Positions 9,697-17,871 of a stretch of 64,000 nt of DNA are shown piece by piece. Below the pieces are notes generated by a model. It searched no databases. It worked only from the letters and a program-made list of their open reading frames with translations, and was not told the origin of the DNA. Both the position numbers and the translations under genes were made by a program. Numbering within the stretch: position 1 is the first letter of the stretch; every line of letters starts with the position of its first letter. The DNA comes from Variovorax jilinensis (lineage in GTDB: Bacteria > Pseudomonadota > Gammaproteobacteria > Burkholderiales > Burkholderiaceae_C), in contig NZ_JASZYQ010000001.1 in NCBI RefSeq assembly GCF_030316885.1, forward strand, positions 496,001-560,000, read 5' to 3'.

Positions 9697-11063
9697 GAAG
9701 CGGAGACCCCCGCCGCGGGCAAGCGCAGCCGGCCCGATTCGTTCGCCACCTGCCACGGCCGACGCACCTGGCCCAGAGCCTCGGCCACCGCCAGGCCGGC
9801 CTGCAGGCCGTCTTCGTGGAAGCCCGAGCCGAAATACGCGCCGCAGAACCAGGTGCGGTCGCGCCCTTGCAGCGACCACAGGCCGGCCTGGGCGCGCATT
9901 GCGTCGGCATCGAACAGCGGATGCTCGTAGGTCTCGGTGCGGATGTGGTGCGCGGGCGCGGGTTCGTGGATCGGGTTCAGCGTGAGGAACAGCGGCGTCG
10001 CGGCGTCGATGCCCTGCAGGCGGTTCATCCAGTAGCTCACGCTGAGCGCCTCGGCGCGCCCGCGCTCGGCCAGGTAGTTCCAGCTCGACCACACCGCGCG
10101 GCGTCGCGGCATCAGCGCCGGGTCGCTGTGCAGCACGGCGCGGTTGCGGCTGTAGCGGAAGGCGCCCAGCAGCTTCGTTTCGTCGGCCCTCGCATCGGGC
10201 AGCAGGCGCAGCGCCTGGTCGGCGTGGGTGGCGATCACGACCTGGTCGAAGCGCTCTGCATCGGGCCTGCCGTGGCTGCGCACCTGCACACCCTGGCCGG
10301 TCCGCCGCACCTCGATGGCGGCGCTGCCCAGCCTCAGCCGATCGCCGAGCAGTGCGCAGAGACGCTGCACGTAGCTGCGGCTGCCGCCTTCGACCGTGCG
10401 CCAGGCGTCGCGCCGACCCAGGGTCAGCAGCTGGTGGTTCTCGCAGAAGCGCACGAAGGCTTCGGTCGGATAGTCGCCGATGCGGGCCGCCGGGGTGGAC
10501 CAGATGGCGGCAGCCATCGGATACAGGTGGTCGTCGCGAAAGGCCCGGCCGTAGCCGCGTCGGTCGAGGTAGTCGTCGAGCGGCAGCAGGCCGAAGCGCC
10601 CGGCCTCGCCCGGCGCCTCACGGTAGAAGCGCACCAGGTCGCGCAACATCGACCAGAAGCGCGGGCGCAGCAGATTGCCGCGTTGCGCGAACAGGCCGCT
10701 TAGGCCGCTGCCGGAATACTCGAGCGCGCCCTGGTCGAGGCTCACCGCGAAGGACATCTCGGCGTCGCGCGTCGGCACGCCGAGGTGGTCGAGCAGGGCG
10801 GTCAGGTTCGGGTAGGCGGCCTCGTTGAAGACGATGAAGCCGGTGTCGACCGCGACCGTGCCGCACGGCGTCGCGACGTCGACCGTGTGGCTGTGGCCAC
10901 CGGGACGGGAGTCGGCCTCGAACAGCGTCACGCGGTGCCGTCGCGACAGCAGCCAGGCGGCCGAGAGGCCCGAGATGCCGCTGCCGATCACCGCGATGTC
11001 CTGGATCGGCGAGTCGGCGGCCGGGCCGGCGCCGGGCTGGTCGGGGGCGAAAAGGGTTCTCAT
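9693..11063 (-). CDS. FAD-dependent oxidoreductase (amine-oxidase-like)
   Basis: A 456-residue flavoprotein. The dinucleotide-binding fold begins near residue 22 with IAVIGSGISGLSAAW (GxGxxG at 27-32), followed by an acidic FEADSRPGGHSHT that binds the FAD ribose. The C-terminal flavin motif is WFCGAYFGSGFHEDGLQAG. It resembles desaturase/amine-oxidase-type proteins found with DUF1365 and CFA synthase in RpoE/ChrR regulons. The start ATG at 11063 is preceded by a TACAGA minus-10 element about 40 nt upstream. It is the first gene of the operon leading to the first CFA-type enzyme. A likely role is oxidation of membrane lipid acyl chains, but this is inferred from context. Confidence 0.9.
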   Translation of the reverse strand: MRTLFAPDQPGAGPAADSPIQDIAVIGSGISGLSAAWLLSRRHRVTLFEADSRPGGHSHTVDVATPCGTVAVDTGFIVFNEAAYPNLTALLDHLGVPTRDAEMSFAVSLDQGALEYSGSGLSGLFAQRGNLLRPRFWSMLRDLVRFYREAPGEAGRFGLLPLDDYLDRRGYGRAFRDDHLYPMAAAIWSTPAARIGDYPTEAFVRFCENHQLLTLGRRDAWRTVEGGSRSYVQRLCALLGDRLRLGSAAIEVRRTGQGVQVRSHGRPDAERFDQVVIATHADQALRLLPDARADETKLLGAFRYSRNRAVLHSDPALMPRRRAVWSSWNYLAERGRAEALSVSYWMNRLQGIDAATPLFLTLNPIHEPAPAHHIRTETYEHPLFDADAMRAQAGLWSLQGRDRTWFCGAYFGSGFHEDGLQAGLAVAEALGQVRRPWQVANESGRLRLPAAGVSAS

Positions 11064-11102
11064 TGCGGTCGGTCCTGGCGCTAGTGTGAGCGGGTGTGAG
11101 CA

Positions 11103-11132
11103 TCTGTACGCAGCCGCCGCCCTTTTGGATCG
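11103..11132 (-). promoter_or_regulatory. ECF-sigma-type promoter of the flavin oxidoreductase operon
   Basis: On the minus strand CGATCC (11132-11127) and TACAGA (11108-11103) are separated by exactly 18 nt. It points into the operon of flavoprotein, DUF1365 protein and CFA-type methyltransferase, about 40 nt before its start codon. It is divergent from, and only 16 nt away from, the matching site for the sigma factor gene. Confidence 0.6.
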
Positions 11133-11148
11133 CCTGGGCGGATGCCTG

Positions 11149-11178
11149 TGATCTAATTTCGCCGGCGGTGCGTACGAG
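11149..11178 (+). promoter_or_regulatory. ECF-sigma-type promoter of the sigma/anti-sigma operon (autoregulation)
   Basis: TGATCT (11149-11154), an 18-nt spacer and TACGAG (11173-11178) match the pattern of the three other sites in this region. Transcription would begin near 11185, downstream of an alternative ATG at 11183, which supports the sigma start at 11282 and a leader of about 97 nt. ECF sigma factors of this type usually transcribe their own operon. Confidence 0.6.
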
Positions 11179-11281
11179 CAGCATGAACACCGTGCGACAG
11201 CCATCCGCAGCGGGCGACCGGCCCGACCTGCCCAGGCCGCCTAGCCGGTCCATCCTGACGCTGCATCAGAACCGGGGAGCG

Positions 11282-11842
11282 ATGCCGACCAGCGAAGAAT
11301 TGTGCGAGCTGCTGCGATCCGTCGCGGTGGCCGGTGACCGGCAGGCCTTTGCGGTCCTGTTCCGGCATTTCGCGCCGCGCGTGAAGTCCTACCTGATGCG
11401 CGGCGGCAGCACCGAGGGCCTGGCCGAGGAACTGGCGCAGGAAACCATGGTCAGCGTGTGGCGCAAGGCGGCGATGTTCGATCCGGCCCAGGCCGGCGTG
11501 TCGACCTGGATCTTCACCATCGCGCGCAATTTGCGCATCGATCATTTCCGGCGCCAGGGTGCGGCCGCGGTGGTGTTCGAGGACGAGGCCGGCGAAGAAC
11601 TCCCCGACACCGCCCCGGCGCTCGACGAGCAACTGCGCGCCAGCCGGCGCGAGCTTGGCGTCCGCGAGGCGCTCAAGCAGCTGTCGGCCGAGCAGGCCCA
11701 GGTTCTGCATCTGTCCTTCTACGAGGAGCAGCCCCACGCCCGCATCGCGCACGATCTCGGCATTCCCCTGGGCACGGTCAAGTCGCGGGTGCGGCTGGCC
11801 GTCCATCATCTGCGTCGGCTGCTCGACGAGCTCGAACCATGA
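11282..11842 (+). CDS. rpoE: ECF RNA polymerase sigma factor, RpoE/ChrR type
   Basis: A 186-residue extracytoplasmic-function sigma factor. Region 2 (about residues 22-90) includes EELAQETMVSVWRKA and STWIFTIARNLRIDHFRR, which recognise the minus-10 element. Region 4 (about 125-180) includes LSAEQAQVLHLSFYEEQPHA and IPLGTVKSRVRLAVHHLRR for the minus-35 element. The start at 11282 has GGGGAG a few bases upstream. Its stop overlaps the anti-sigma start by 4 nt. Members paired with ChrR respond to singlet oxygen or organic hydroperoxides in Rhodobacter and relatives; the same stimulus here is an inference. Divergent and nearby genes carry matching promoters. Confidence 0.93.
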   Translation: MPTSEELCELLRSVAVAGDRQAFAVLFRHFAPRVKSYLMRGGSTEGLAEELAQETMVSVWRKAAMFDPAQAGVSTWIFTIARNLRIDHFRRQGAAAVVFEDEAGEELPDTAPALDEQLRASRRELGVREALKQLSAEQAQVLHLSFYEEQPHARIAHDLGIPLGTVKSRVRLAVHHLRRLLDELEP

Positions 11843-12507
11843 TCCAACACCATCCGGACGACGGACTCCTGCTGGCCCAGGCGGCCGGCCGACTCTCGAG
11901 CGGCCACGCGCTGCTGGTTGCCAGCCACCTCGACCATTGCGAGCACTGTCGCGATCGACTGGTCGTGCTCGAATCCCTGGGCGGCGCCATGCTCGAGGCG
12001 CTGCCACCCGCGGTGCTGGCTTCGCAGTCGCTGGTTCAGGCCATGGCTGCCATCGACGCGGAGCCCGACATGCCTGAAGCATCCGTGGTGCAGCGGCCGG
12101 CGCCACCGCTCGTGCGGCCGACCCTGCCCGAAGGCATGGCCTGGCCGCGGGCACTGGCGCATTGCAGCGCCACGCCCTGGCGCTGGCTCGCGCCGGGCAT
12201 GCGCTGGAGCCGTGTCAGCGTGCCGTACGACGCGGCCGCGAAGGTCTTCCTCCTGCGCATCGGCGCCGGCAAGGAACTGGCCTTCCACACCCACAGCCAG
12301 AGCGAACTCACGCAGGTGCTGCACGGCGCCTTCCACGACGGCCGGTCCTTGTTCGGCCCCGGCGATTTCGACGAGACCGACGGCGACATCCATCACCAGC
12401 CCAAGGTGCTCGAGAACGGTGAATGCATCTGCCTGGCCTCGGTCGAAGGCCGCGTGATGTTCAAGGGCGCGATCGCGCGCCTGATGGGCTCGCTGATCGG
12501 GATGTGA
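11839..12507 (+). CDS. chrR: ChrR-like zinc-binding anti-sigma factor with cupin domain
   Basis: A 222-residue anti-sigma factor. The N-terminal zinc-binding anti-sigma domain carries His4/His5 and the H30-x3-C34-x2-C37 motif (HLDHCEHC). The C-terminal cupin domain (about 105-215) has the metal ligands H150, H152, E156 and H186 expected for ChrR. In Rhodobacter the N-domain holds the sigma factor and the cupin domain is needed for release under singlet oxygen. It overlaps the sigma gene by 4 nt, so the pair is made together. The gene ends 12 nt from the convergent DUF2177 gene. All key metal ligands are present, so it should be functional. Confidence 0.92.
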   Translation: MIQHHPDDGLLLAQAAGRLSSGHALLVASHLDHCEHCRDRLVVLESLGGAMLEALPPAVLASQSLVQAMAAIDAEPDMPEASVVQRPAPPLVRPTLPEGMAWPRALAHCSATPWRWLAPGMRWSRVSVPYDAAAKVFLLRIGAGKELAFHTHSQSELTQVLHGAFHDGRSLFGPGDFDETDGDIHHQPKVLENGECICLASVEGRVMFKGAIARLMGSLIGM

Positions 12508-12519
12508 GTCCCCGGCCCT

Positions 12520-12948
12520 TCAGCGGACCGATGACGTCGCCGGCGCCAGCCAGGCCGTGACGCGGCAGGCGGCGGCCGCCGACACGCCGGTCGCGAAGGT
12601 GCCCCAGCACAGGTCGGCCAGCGTCACCTGCCACGGCCAGGCCTTCAAGGTGGCCTGGTTGGTCAGGTCGTAGGTGGCATAGGCGACGAAACCCAGCAGC
12701 GCGCCCCAGCCGAGCGCCGATGCCCAGCTGGCGCGAGGCAGCGCCGGTGCGACCGCGAACAGCACCACGCCGGCGACATAGATGAGGTAGAAAGCCGCCG
12801 CCGGCACCCAGGCCACCTCGTCGGCCATCAGGCCTCCGAGGGCCGGCCGGTAGAGGCGCTCGGCCATCACCGAGAGCCAGACGGCGTCGAGCGCCAGGAA
12901 GAACACGGCGGTGGCGCCGTAGGCGATGGCGAACTGCTTGAGGGTCAT
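12520..12948 (-). CDS. DUF2177 family membrane protein
   Basis: A 142-residue integral membrane protein with four hydrophobic helices (about residues 5-27, 45-66, 74-96 and 110-132). It begins MTLKQFAIAYGATAVFFLAL and has the family pattern FLALDAVWL and YATYDLTNQATLKAWPW. The function is unknown. The start overlaps the stop of the DUF1295 gene by 4 nt (ATGA), making it the last gene of the operon begun by the second CFA-type methyltransferase. DUF2177 often occurs in ECF-sigma/CFA gene neighbourhoods, so a membrane-lipid role is likely but unproven. Confidence 0.85.
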   Translation of the reverse strand: MTLKQFAIAYGATAVFFLALDAVWLSVMAERLYRPALGGLMADEVAWVPAAAFYLIYVAGVVLFAVAPALPRASWASALGWGALLGFVAYATYDLTNQATLKAWPWQVTLADLCWGTFATGVSAAAACRVTAWLAPATSSVR

Positions 12949-13748
12949 GGAGGTTCCTGGCGGGGTGGCCCCGGGATGAAGGCGTTGGTGCGGGCCATGT
13001 AGGCGCGGTAGGCGGGCCGTCGTTCGGCCATGTCCTTTTCGAGCAGGCGCACGCCGGACACGCGCAGCAGCAGTACCGTCATGAGCACGGGCGAGACCGC
13101 GGTCCAGGCGCCGGCCGAGCCTGCGGCCGAGAGGGCCATGAGGAACAGGCCCCACCAGATGCAGGCCTCGCCGAAGTAGTTGGGATGGCGCGTATAGCGC
13201 CACAGCCCGCGATCCATGACCCGGCCCTGGTGCGTGGGCGACGACTTGAAATGGGCCATCTGGGCGTCGGCGACGGCCTCGAACACGATGCCGAAGAAGG
13301 CCAGCGCCGCGCCCGCGGCATCCAGCACGCCGAAGCCCGGTGCCGCCAGGATTCCGACCAGCAGCGGCGCGCCGACGAGCCACGCCAGCAGCGCCTGCAG
13401 CCCGAACACCAGGTAGAGGCTCTTCCAGCCGAAGTGGGGGCTGTTGCGCTCGCGCATCTGCTCATAGCGGCGGTCCTCGCCATGGCCGCGGTTGCGGCGC
13501 GTGATGTAGATGCCCAGGCGCAGCGCCCAGGCCACCGCGAGCCCGGCCATGACGAAGCTGCGCGCACCCGGGTTCGCCGCGTGCGCCAGGTAGACAACTG
13601 CGGCACCGCCGATGAAGGCGGGCCAGGCGCGATCCGCGAGGCTGGCGTCGCGCCGCACCAGGCTCGCCAGCCAGGTCAGGAACGAGAGTCCGGCGATCAG
13701 CGCCAGGCCGTCGAGCGCAGGGCGCAGAAGGGTCGCGGCCTCATTCAT
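12945..13748 (-). CDS. DUF1295 (steroid 5-alpha-reductase-like) membrane protein
   Basis: A 267-residue polytopic membrane protein of the DUF1295 family, related to steroid 5-alpha reductases and isoprenylcysteine methyltransferases. Six or so hydrophobic segments are visible. The C-terminal signature GLWRYTRHPNYFGEACIWWG marks the cofactor-binding part in this superfamily. These enzymes reduce double bonds or methylate lipid-like substrates using NADPH or SAM. The ATG at 13748 is used (a TTG two codons earlier is the alternative). It overlaps the second CFA-type gene by 8 nt upstream and DUF2177 by 4 nt downstream, so the three genes form one operon, consistent with acting on the same acyl substrate. 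Confidence 0.88.
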   Translation of the reverse strand: MNEAATLLRPALDGLALIAGLSFLTWLASLVRRDASLADRAWPAFIGGAAVVYLAHAANPGARSFVMAGLAVAWALRLGIYITRRNRGHGEDRRYEQMRERNSPHFGWKSLYLVFGLQALLAWLVGAPLLVGILAAPGFGVLDAAGAALAFFGIVFEAVADAQMAHFKSSPTHQGRVMDRGLWRYTRHPNYFGEACIWWGLFLMALSAAGSAGAWTAVSPVLMTVLLLRVSGVRLLEKDMAERRPAYRAYMARTNAFIPGPPRQEPP

Positions 13749-14814
13749 CGGCAACGGCAGCCGGCTGCAGCCGGCGCTCGAACAGGTAGTGGCTCACGCC
13801 CCATTGGCCGCCATTCGAGAAGCCGAAGAGTTCCGCCACCGACATGAAGAACACGCGCCAGCGGTTCCACCAGACGTCGGCATCTGCGCCGTAGGTCTTC
13901 TCGAACAGCGCCTGCAGCTCGGGACGCCGGCGATCCATGTTGGCGAGCCATGCCTCTGCCGTGCGCTGGTAGTGCGTGCCTTCCCAGCGCCAGCGCTCGA
14001 GCAGCCGCAACTCGTCCTGGCACAGGGAGGCAAGGTCATCGCTCGGCATCATGCCGCCCGAGAAGAAGTGGCGGCTCATCCAGTCGCTCTCGTCGCGCGG
14101 CTCGAAGGCGTAGGGCGCGTCGCGGTGCGTGAACACGTGCATGAAGAAGCGGCCCTCGGGCGCCAGCCAGCGCGCGATACCGGCGAAGGCGCGCGGCCAG
14201 TTGCGCAGATGCTCGAACATCTCCACCGAGACGATGCGGTCGAACCGCTGTTGCGTGTCGAAGTGGTTGATGTCCTGCGTGATGACCTCGAGGTTGGCGA
14301 GGCCCCGCTCGGCGGCTTTCGCTTCGATGAAGCTGCGCTGGCCGTGCGAATTGGACAGGGCCGTGATCCGGCTCGCGGGATAGCGTTCGGCCATCCACAG
14401 GCTCAGCGAGCCCCAGCCGCAGCCCAGCTCCAGCACCCGCTGGCCGTCGAAGAGGCCCGCGCGTTCGCAGGTCAGGGCGAGCGCGGCCGCTTCGGCCTCG
14501 TCGAGCGTTTGCGCATCGTCCGGCCAGTAGGCGCTGCTGTACTTGCGATGGCCGCCGAGCACCGCATCGAAGAAGGCGGCCGGCAGCTCGTAGTGCTGCG
14601 CGTTGGCCATGGCGGGCAGGGGCGCCAGTTCGGCGCCGCGCATCGCGGCCACGAATTCGTGCGTCCGCCTCGCGCGGGCGGTGCGATCGCCGCTGCCGAG
14701 TTCTTCCAGCCGGTCCTTCAGCAGGCGGCGGATGCCCATGCGAACCAGGCGGTCCGGCACCCGGCCGCGTTCGACCCAGCGGATGGCTCCAGCCACTGCA
14801 ATGCCCTGCGTCAT
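13741..14814 (-). CDS. CFA-synthase-family SAM-dependent methyltransferase (second copy)
   Basis: A 357-residue enzyme of the cyclopropane-fatty-acid synthase family, shorter than the first copy and clearly divergent from it. It has HYELPAAFFDAVLGG as the substrate-site motif, VLELGCGWGSLS for SAM near residue 125, FDRIVSVEMFEHL, and a distinct DWMSRHFFSGGMMPSDDL. The start at 14814 is supported by AAGGAAG about 6 nt upstream. A TGATCC-N18-TACAGC promoter lies about 45 nt upstream. It leads an operon with DUF1295 and DUF2177. In Rhodobacter a related sigma-E-controlled methylase makes a methylated trans-unsaturated chain on the way to furan fatty acids; this gene is a candidate for that role. 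Confidence 0.9.
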   Translation of the reverse strand: MTQGIAVAGAIRWVERGRVPDRLVRMGIRRLLKDRLEELGSGDRTARARRTHEFVAAMRGAELAPLPAMANAQHYELPAAFFDAVLGGHRKYSSAYWPDDAQTLDEAEAAALALTCERAGLFDGQRVLELGCGWGSLSLWMAERYPASRITALSNSHGQRSFIEAKAAERGLANLEVITQDINHFDTQQRFDRIVSVEMFEHLRNWPRAFAGIARWLAPEGRFFMHVFTHRDAPYAFEPRDESDWMSRHFFSGGMMPSDDLASLCQDELRLLERWRWEGTHYQRTAEAWLANMDRRRPELQALFEKTYGADADVWWNRWRVFFMSVAELFGFSNGGQWGVSHYLFERRLQPAAVADE

Positions 14815-14859
14815 GTGCGCTTCCTTCGTGAGCGGACACGCCACGCGGTGCCGCACTGC

Positions 14860-14889
14860 GCTGTACGCGGCGGTTGCGGATCTGGATCA
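14860..14889 (-). promoter_or_regulatory. ECF-sigma-type promoter of the second methyltransferase operon
   Basis: On the minus strand TGATCC (14889-14884) and TACAGC (14865-14860) are separated by exactly 18 nt. This is the clearest of the four matching sites. Transcription would start near 14852, giving a leader of about 38 nt before the ATG at 14814. Confidence 0.65.
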
Positions 14890-15011
14890 GCTGCCCGGCG
14901 CTTTCGGGGAATTGTCAAGGCGGACCGATTGGATCGTTCGGGTTGCCCATGCGGGACCCGCTGTGTCTAATGCACCGAAAAGAGGCGACGTTTCTCGACA
15001 GGAAAGCATCC

Positions 15012-16235
15012 ATGAATCCAGTGACGAGAATGCGGATGGGACGCGGCAGCCGCCGGCCGGGGCGCTTGCACGCGCTGCTGCGAAATGGCGCGGCCACCTT
15101 CGCGATGCTCGGCGCCACAGCGGCCCTTGCCGCCGATCCCGACCCGGCGCAGGCGCAGGCCCTGGTGCAGGCTGCCAGCGTGAAGGCACCCGACACGGTC
15201 GCCGCGCACCTGGCGCTGGGCCGCGCCTACTACGTGCTGGGCCAGTACGCCGAGGCCAAGATCGAATTCGAGACCGTGCTGCGCTTCGACAACCTGCCGC
15301 AGGATCTCCTGAGTCAGGTCGAGATCTACAACCGCGCCGCGGCCGAGGCGCTCGACGAGGGCCGGCCGCTCACGGCCTTCGGCTATGCCGAAACCGGCAT
15401 CGGCGGCTACCGCGTCAACTCGACCCGCGGGACCGATTTCTTCGGCGGCGGCGATCGCCACGACGCCTTCCTGAACGGCCGCGCCGGCGGTGGCCTCAAC
15501 TACGCGCTGGCCAACGGCTACGCGATCGACGCCAGCCTCGACTATCGCTTTCGCTCCTTCGACAACGCCGATACCCGCAACGACTCGGACCTGCGATGGC
15601 GCCTGGCCGGCAGCCGATCGTTCGGCGAGAACAACCTGGCCGTCGGTGTGCGCGGTCGCAACAGCTACCGCGGCGACGGCGATTTCCGCAACGACGCGGG
15701 CATCTTCACCGACTACCGCTATCGCGTCGACCCCGACAACCAGATCACGCTGGGCGCCGAATACCTGCGGCGCCGCTATCCCGAAGGGCGCCTGCGCGAA
15801 CGCAGCCGCACGGCTGCCGAGGCTTCGGCCGGATGGATCCATTCGCTGCTCGACGGCGCCGGCAGCCTGACGATCAACGCGCGCGGCGGCCAGTACTCGG
15901 GCGAGAACCGGCCCGACGGCAGTTCCGATTTCTTCGGTGCCAGCGTGGCCCTCGACTTCACCGTGAACAAGCGCCTGGGCTGGGGCACCTTTGCCTGGTG
16001 GGAGCGCGACTCGTACAGCAACGAGCGCGTGCACTTCCACCCCGATGCACTCGACAACGGCGTGCTGCAGCGGCGAAAGGACAACCTCTACGAGGTCGGT
16101 GCCTATTTGGTGTGGGAGTTCGCGCCCACCTGGACCCTTCGGCCCGAGCTGCTGTGGATACGCGACCAGAGCAACGCACTCGGCGTGAACTACAGCGCCA
16201 CCGAATACTGGATCAACGTGCGCAAGTCGTTCTGA
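15012..16235 (+). CDS. TPR-containing outer-membrane beta-barrel protein
   Basis: A 407-residue exported protein with a long signal peptide (cleavage near residue 41, after ALAA). One or two tetratricopeptide repeats follow (about 55-125: AHLALGRAYYVLGQYAEAKI). The last 270 residues alternate polar and aromatic residues like a beta-barrel and end in Phe, the usual outer-membrane signal. The plan of soluble TPR domain plus C-terminal barrel resembles surface-lipoprotein assembly modifier (SLAM) proteins, but I cannot confirm that family, and no partner lipoprotein is adjacent. Start chosen at 15012, preceded by AGGAAAG. It is divergent from the second methyltransferase operon, with no sigma-type promoter facing it. 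Confidence 0.72.
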   Translation: MNPVTRMRMGRGSRRPGRLHALLRNGAATFAMLGATAALAADPDPAQAQALVQAASVKAPDTVAAHLALGRAYYVLGQYAEAKIEFETVLRFDNLPQDLLSQVEIYNRAAAEALDEGRPLTAFGYAETGIGGYRVNSTRGTDFFGGGDRHDAFLNGRAGGGLNYALANGYAIDASLDYRFRSFDNADTRNDSDLRWRLAGSRSFGENNLAVGVRGRNSYRGDGDFRNDAGIFTDYRYRVDPDNQITLGAEYLRRRYPEGRLRERSRTAAEASAGWIHSLLDGAGSLTINARGGQYSGENRPDGSSDFFGASVALDFTVNKRLGWGTFAWWERDSYSNERVHFHPDALDNGVLQRRKDNLYEVGAYLVWEFAPTWTLRPELLWIRDQSNALGVNYSATEYWINVRKSF

Positions 16236-16397
16236 GATGCGCGTTCGCACCCGAAGTCGAATGCCTTGACAAACCCCGGGGGGGCACTGATCCTCGAATC
16301 GCAGTTGCTGATTCAAGCAGGCAGGCGGAGAGGAAAGCGTCGTGGCGCCGCCACCGCGGCGCGTGACGATCGATCGAACTAGAACAAAGGACTGGCC

Positions 16398-17819
16398 ATG
16401 GCCTCGACTGAACAAAAGATGTCCCGCATGCAGCTCACCGCGATGGTGGTGGGCGGCATGGTCGGGGCCGGCATCTTCTCGTTGCCGCGCACCTTCGCCA
16501 ACGCCACCGGCCCGTTGGGCGCGGTCATCGCCTGGCTCATCGCCGGCACCGGCATGTACATGCTGGCGCGGGTGTTCCAGTCGCTGGCCGAGCGCAAGCC
16601 CGACCTCGACGCCGGCGTCTTCGCCTATGCCAAGGCCGGCTTCGGCGACTACCCGGGCTTCCTGTCGGCCTTCGGCTACTGGATCGGCAGCTGCATCGGC
16701 AACGTTTCCTACTGGGTGCTGATCAAGTCGACGCTGGGCGCCTTCTTCCCGGTCTTCGGCGACGGCAACACGGTGGTCGCGATCCTGGTCGCCTCGGTCG
16801 GCATCTGGCTGTTCCACTTCATGATCCTGCGCGGCATCAAGCAGGCCGCCTTCATCAACAGCGTGGTCACGGTCGCCAAGATCATCCCGATCCTGGTGTT
16901 CCTCGTCATCCTCGCCTTCGCGTTCAAGATGGACCTGTTCAGCGCCAACCTCTATGGCGGCGGGCTCGAGGGCGGCATCTTCGAACAGGTGCGCGCCACC
17001 ATGCTGGTGACGGTGTTCGTGTTCCTCGGCATCGAGGGCGCCAGCGTCTACTCGCGCTTCGCCAAGGAGCGCTCGGATGTCGGCAAGGCCACCATCCTGG
17101 GCTTCATCGGCGTCACCGGCCTGATGGTGCTGGTCACGATGCTGCCCTATGCGGTGATGCAGCGCGCCGACATCGCGGGCATGCGCCAGCCGTCGATGGC
17201 CACCGTGCTCGAGGCCGTGGTCGGCCCGTGGGGCGCGATCTTCGTGAGCGTCGGCCTCATCGTCTCGGTGCTCGGCGCCTACCTGGCCTGGTCGCTGATC
17301 TGCGCCGAGGTGCTGTTCACCGCCGCCAAGACCAAGGACATGCCTGCGGTCTTCGCCAGGGAAAATAAGAACGGCGTCCCGGCCAATGCGCTGTGGCTCA
17401 GCAACATCGTCGTCCAGCTGCTGGTCATCACCACCTACTTCTCGAACGATGCCTTCGCGCTGATGTTGAACCTGACCAGCGCCATGGCGCTGATCCCCTA
17501 CCTGTTCGTGGCGGCCTACGGCTTCATGATCTCCAAGCGCGGCGAGAGCTACCAGCTGCGCCCCGAGGACCGCAAGCGCGACCTGATCATGGCCTCGGTG
17601 GCGGTGGTCTACACGATCTTCATGATCTACGCGGGCGGGCTCAAGTTCATCCTGCTGTCGGCCGTGCTCTATGCGCCGGGCTCGGCGCTCTACATCTGGG
17701 CGCGCCGCGAGCAGGGCAAGAGCGTCTTCAAGCTCAGCGACTGGATCATCTTCGCGGTCGCGGTCGTCGGTGCGGTGATCGGCATCCACGGTCTGGCGAC
17801 GGGCAGCATCACGATCTAG
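16398..17819 (+). CDS. arcD: Arginine:ornithine antiporter-type amino acid transporter (APC superfamily)
   Basis: A 473-residue inner-membrane transporter with about 12-13 hydrophobic segments. The APC-superfamily opening motif is [20 protein letters not shown]. The strongest clue to substrate is the arginine deiminase gene 52 nt downstream on the same strand, the usual arcD-arcA order. It would bring in arginine in exchange for ornithine (or citrulline, if the pathway stops there). A TTGACA-like sequence at 16266-16271 upstream lacks a convincing minus-10 partner, and I found no FNR/ANR-type box. Length is normal for ArcD. Confidence 0.88.
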   Translation: MASTEQKMSRMQLTAMVVGGMVGAGIFSLPRTFANATGPLGAVIAWLIAGTGMYMLARVFQSLAERKPDLDAGVFAYAKAGFGDYPGFLSAFGYWIGSCIGNVSYWVLIKSTLGAFFPVFGDGNTVVAILVASVGIWLFHFMILRGIKQAAFINSVVTVAKIIPILVFLVILAFAFKMDLFSANLYGGGLEGGIFEQVRATMLVTVFVFLGIEGASVYSRFAKERSDVGKATILGFIGVTGLMVLVTMLPYAVMQRADIAGMRQPSMATVLEAVVGPWGAIFVSVGLIVSVLGAYLAWSLICAEVLFTAAKTKDMPAVFARENKNGVPANALWLSNIVVQLLVITTYFSNDAFALMLNLTSAMALIPYLFVAAYGFMISKRGESYQLRPEDRKRDLIMASVAVVYTIFMIYAGGLKFILLSAVLYAPGSALYIWARREQGKSVFKLSDWIIFAVAVVGAVIGIHGLATGSITI

Positions 17820-17871
17820 TCACACGGGCCGGCTACACCGGCTCCCACACGGAATCTTTGGAGGTCTCATC

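Noticed and set aside
11183..11842. Alternative upstream start of the ECF sigma factor at 11183
   Set aside because: It would lie upstream of the predicted transcript start of the sigma promoter (near 11185), adds 33 proline-rich residues outside the family alignment and lacks a ribosome site.
16288..16317. TGATCC upstream of arcD as a fifth ECF-sigma promoter
   Set aside because: At the 18-nt spacing the next hexamer is TTCAAG, not TA-type, and 17-nt spacing also fails. Not counted in the regulon.
16236..16397. FNR/ANR box upstream of the arginine deiminase genes
   Set aside because: I looked for TTGAT-N4-ATCAA and close variants; the nearest sequence (TTGCTGATTCAA) does not have the required arms.
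14967..17789. Very long minus-strand open frame opposite the barrel protein and arcD genes
   Set aside because: The translation is rich in His, Asp, Arg and Gln with no domain, which is the usual antisense shadow in high-GC DNA. The plus-strand genes here have clear families and ribosome sites.
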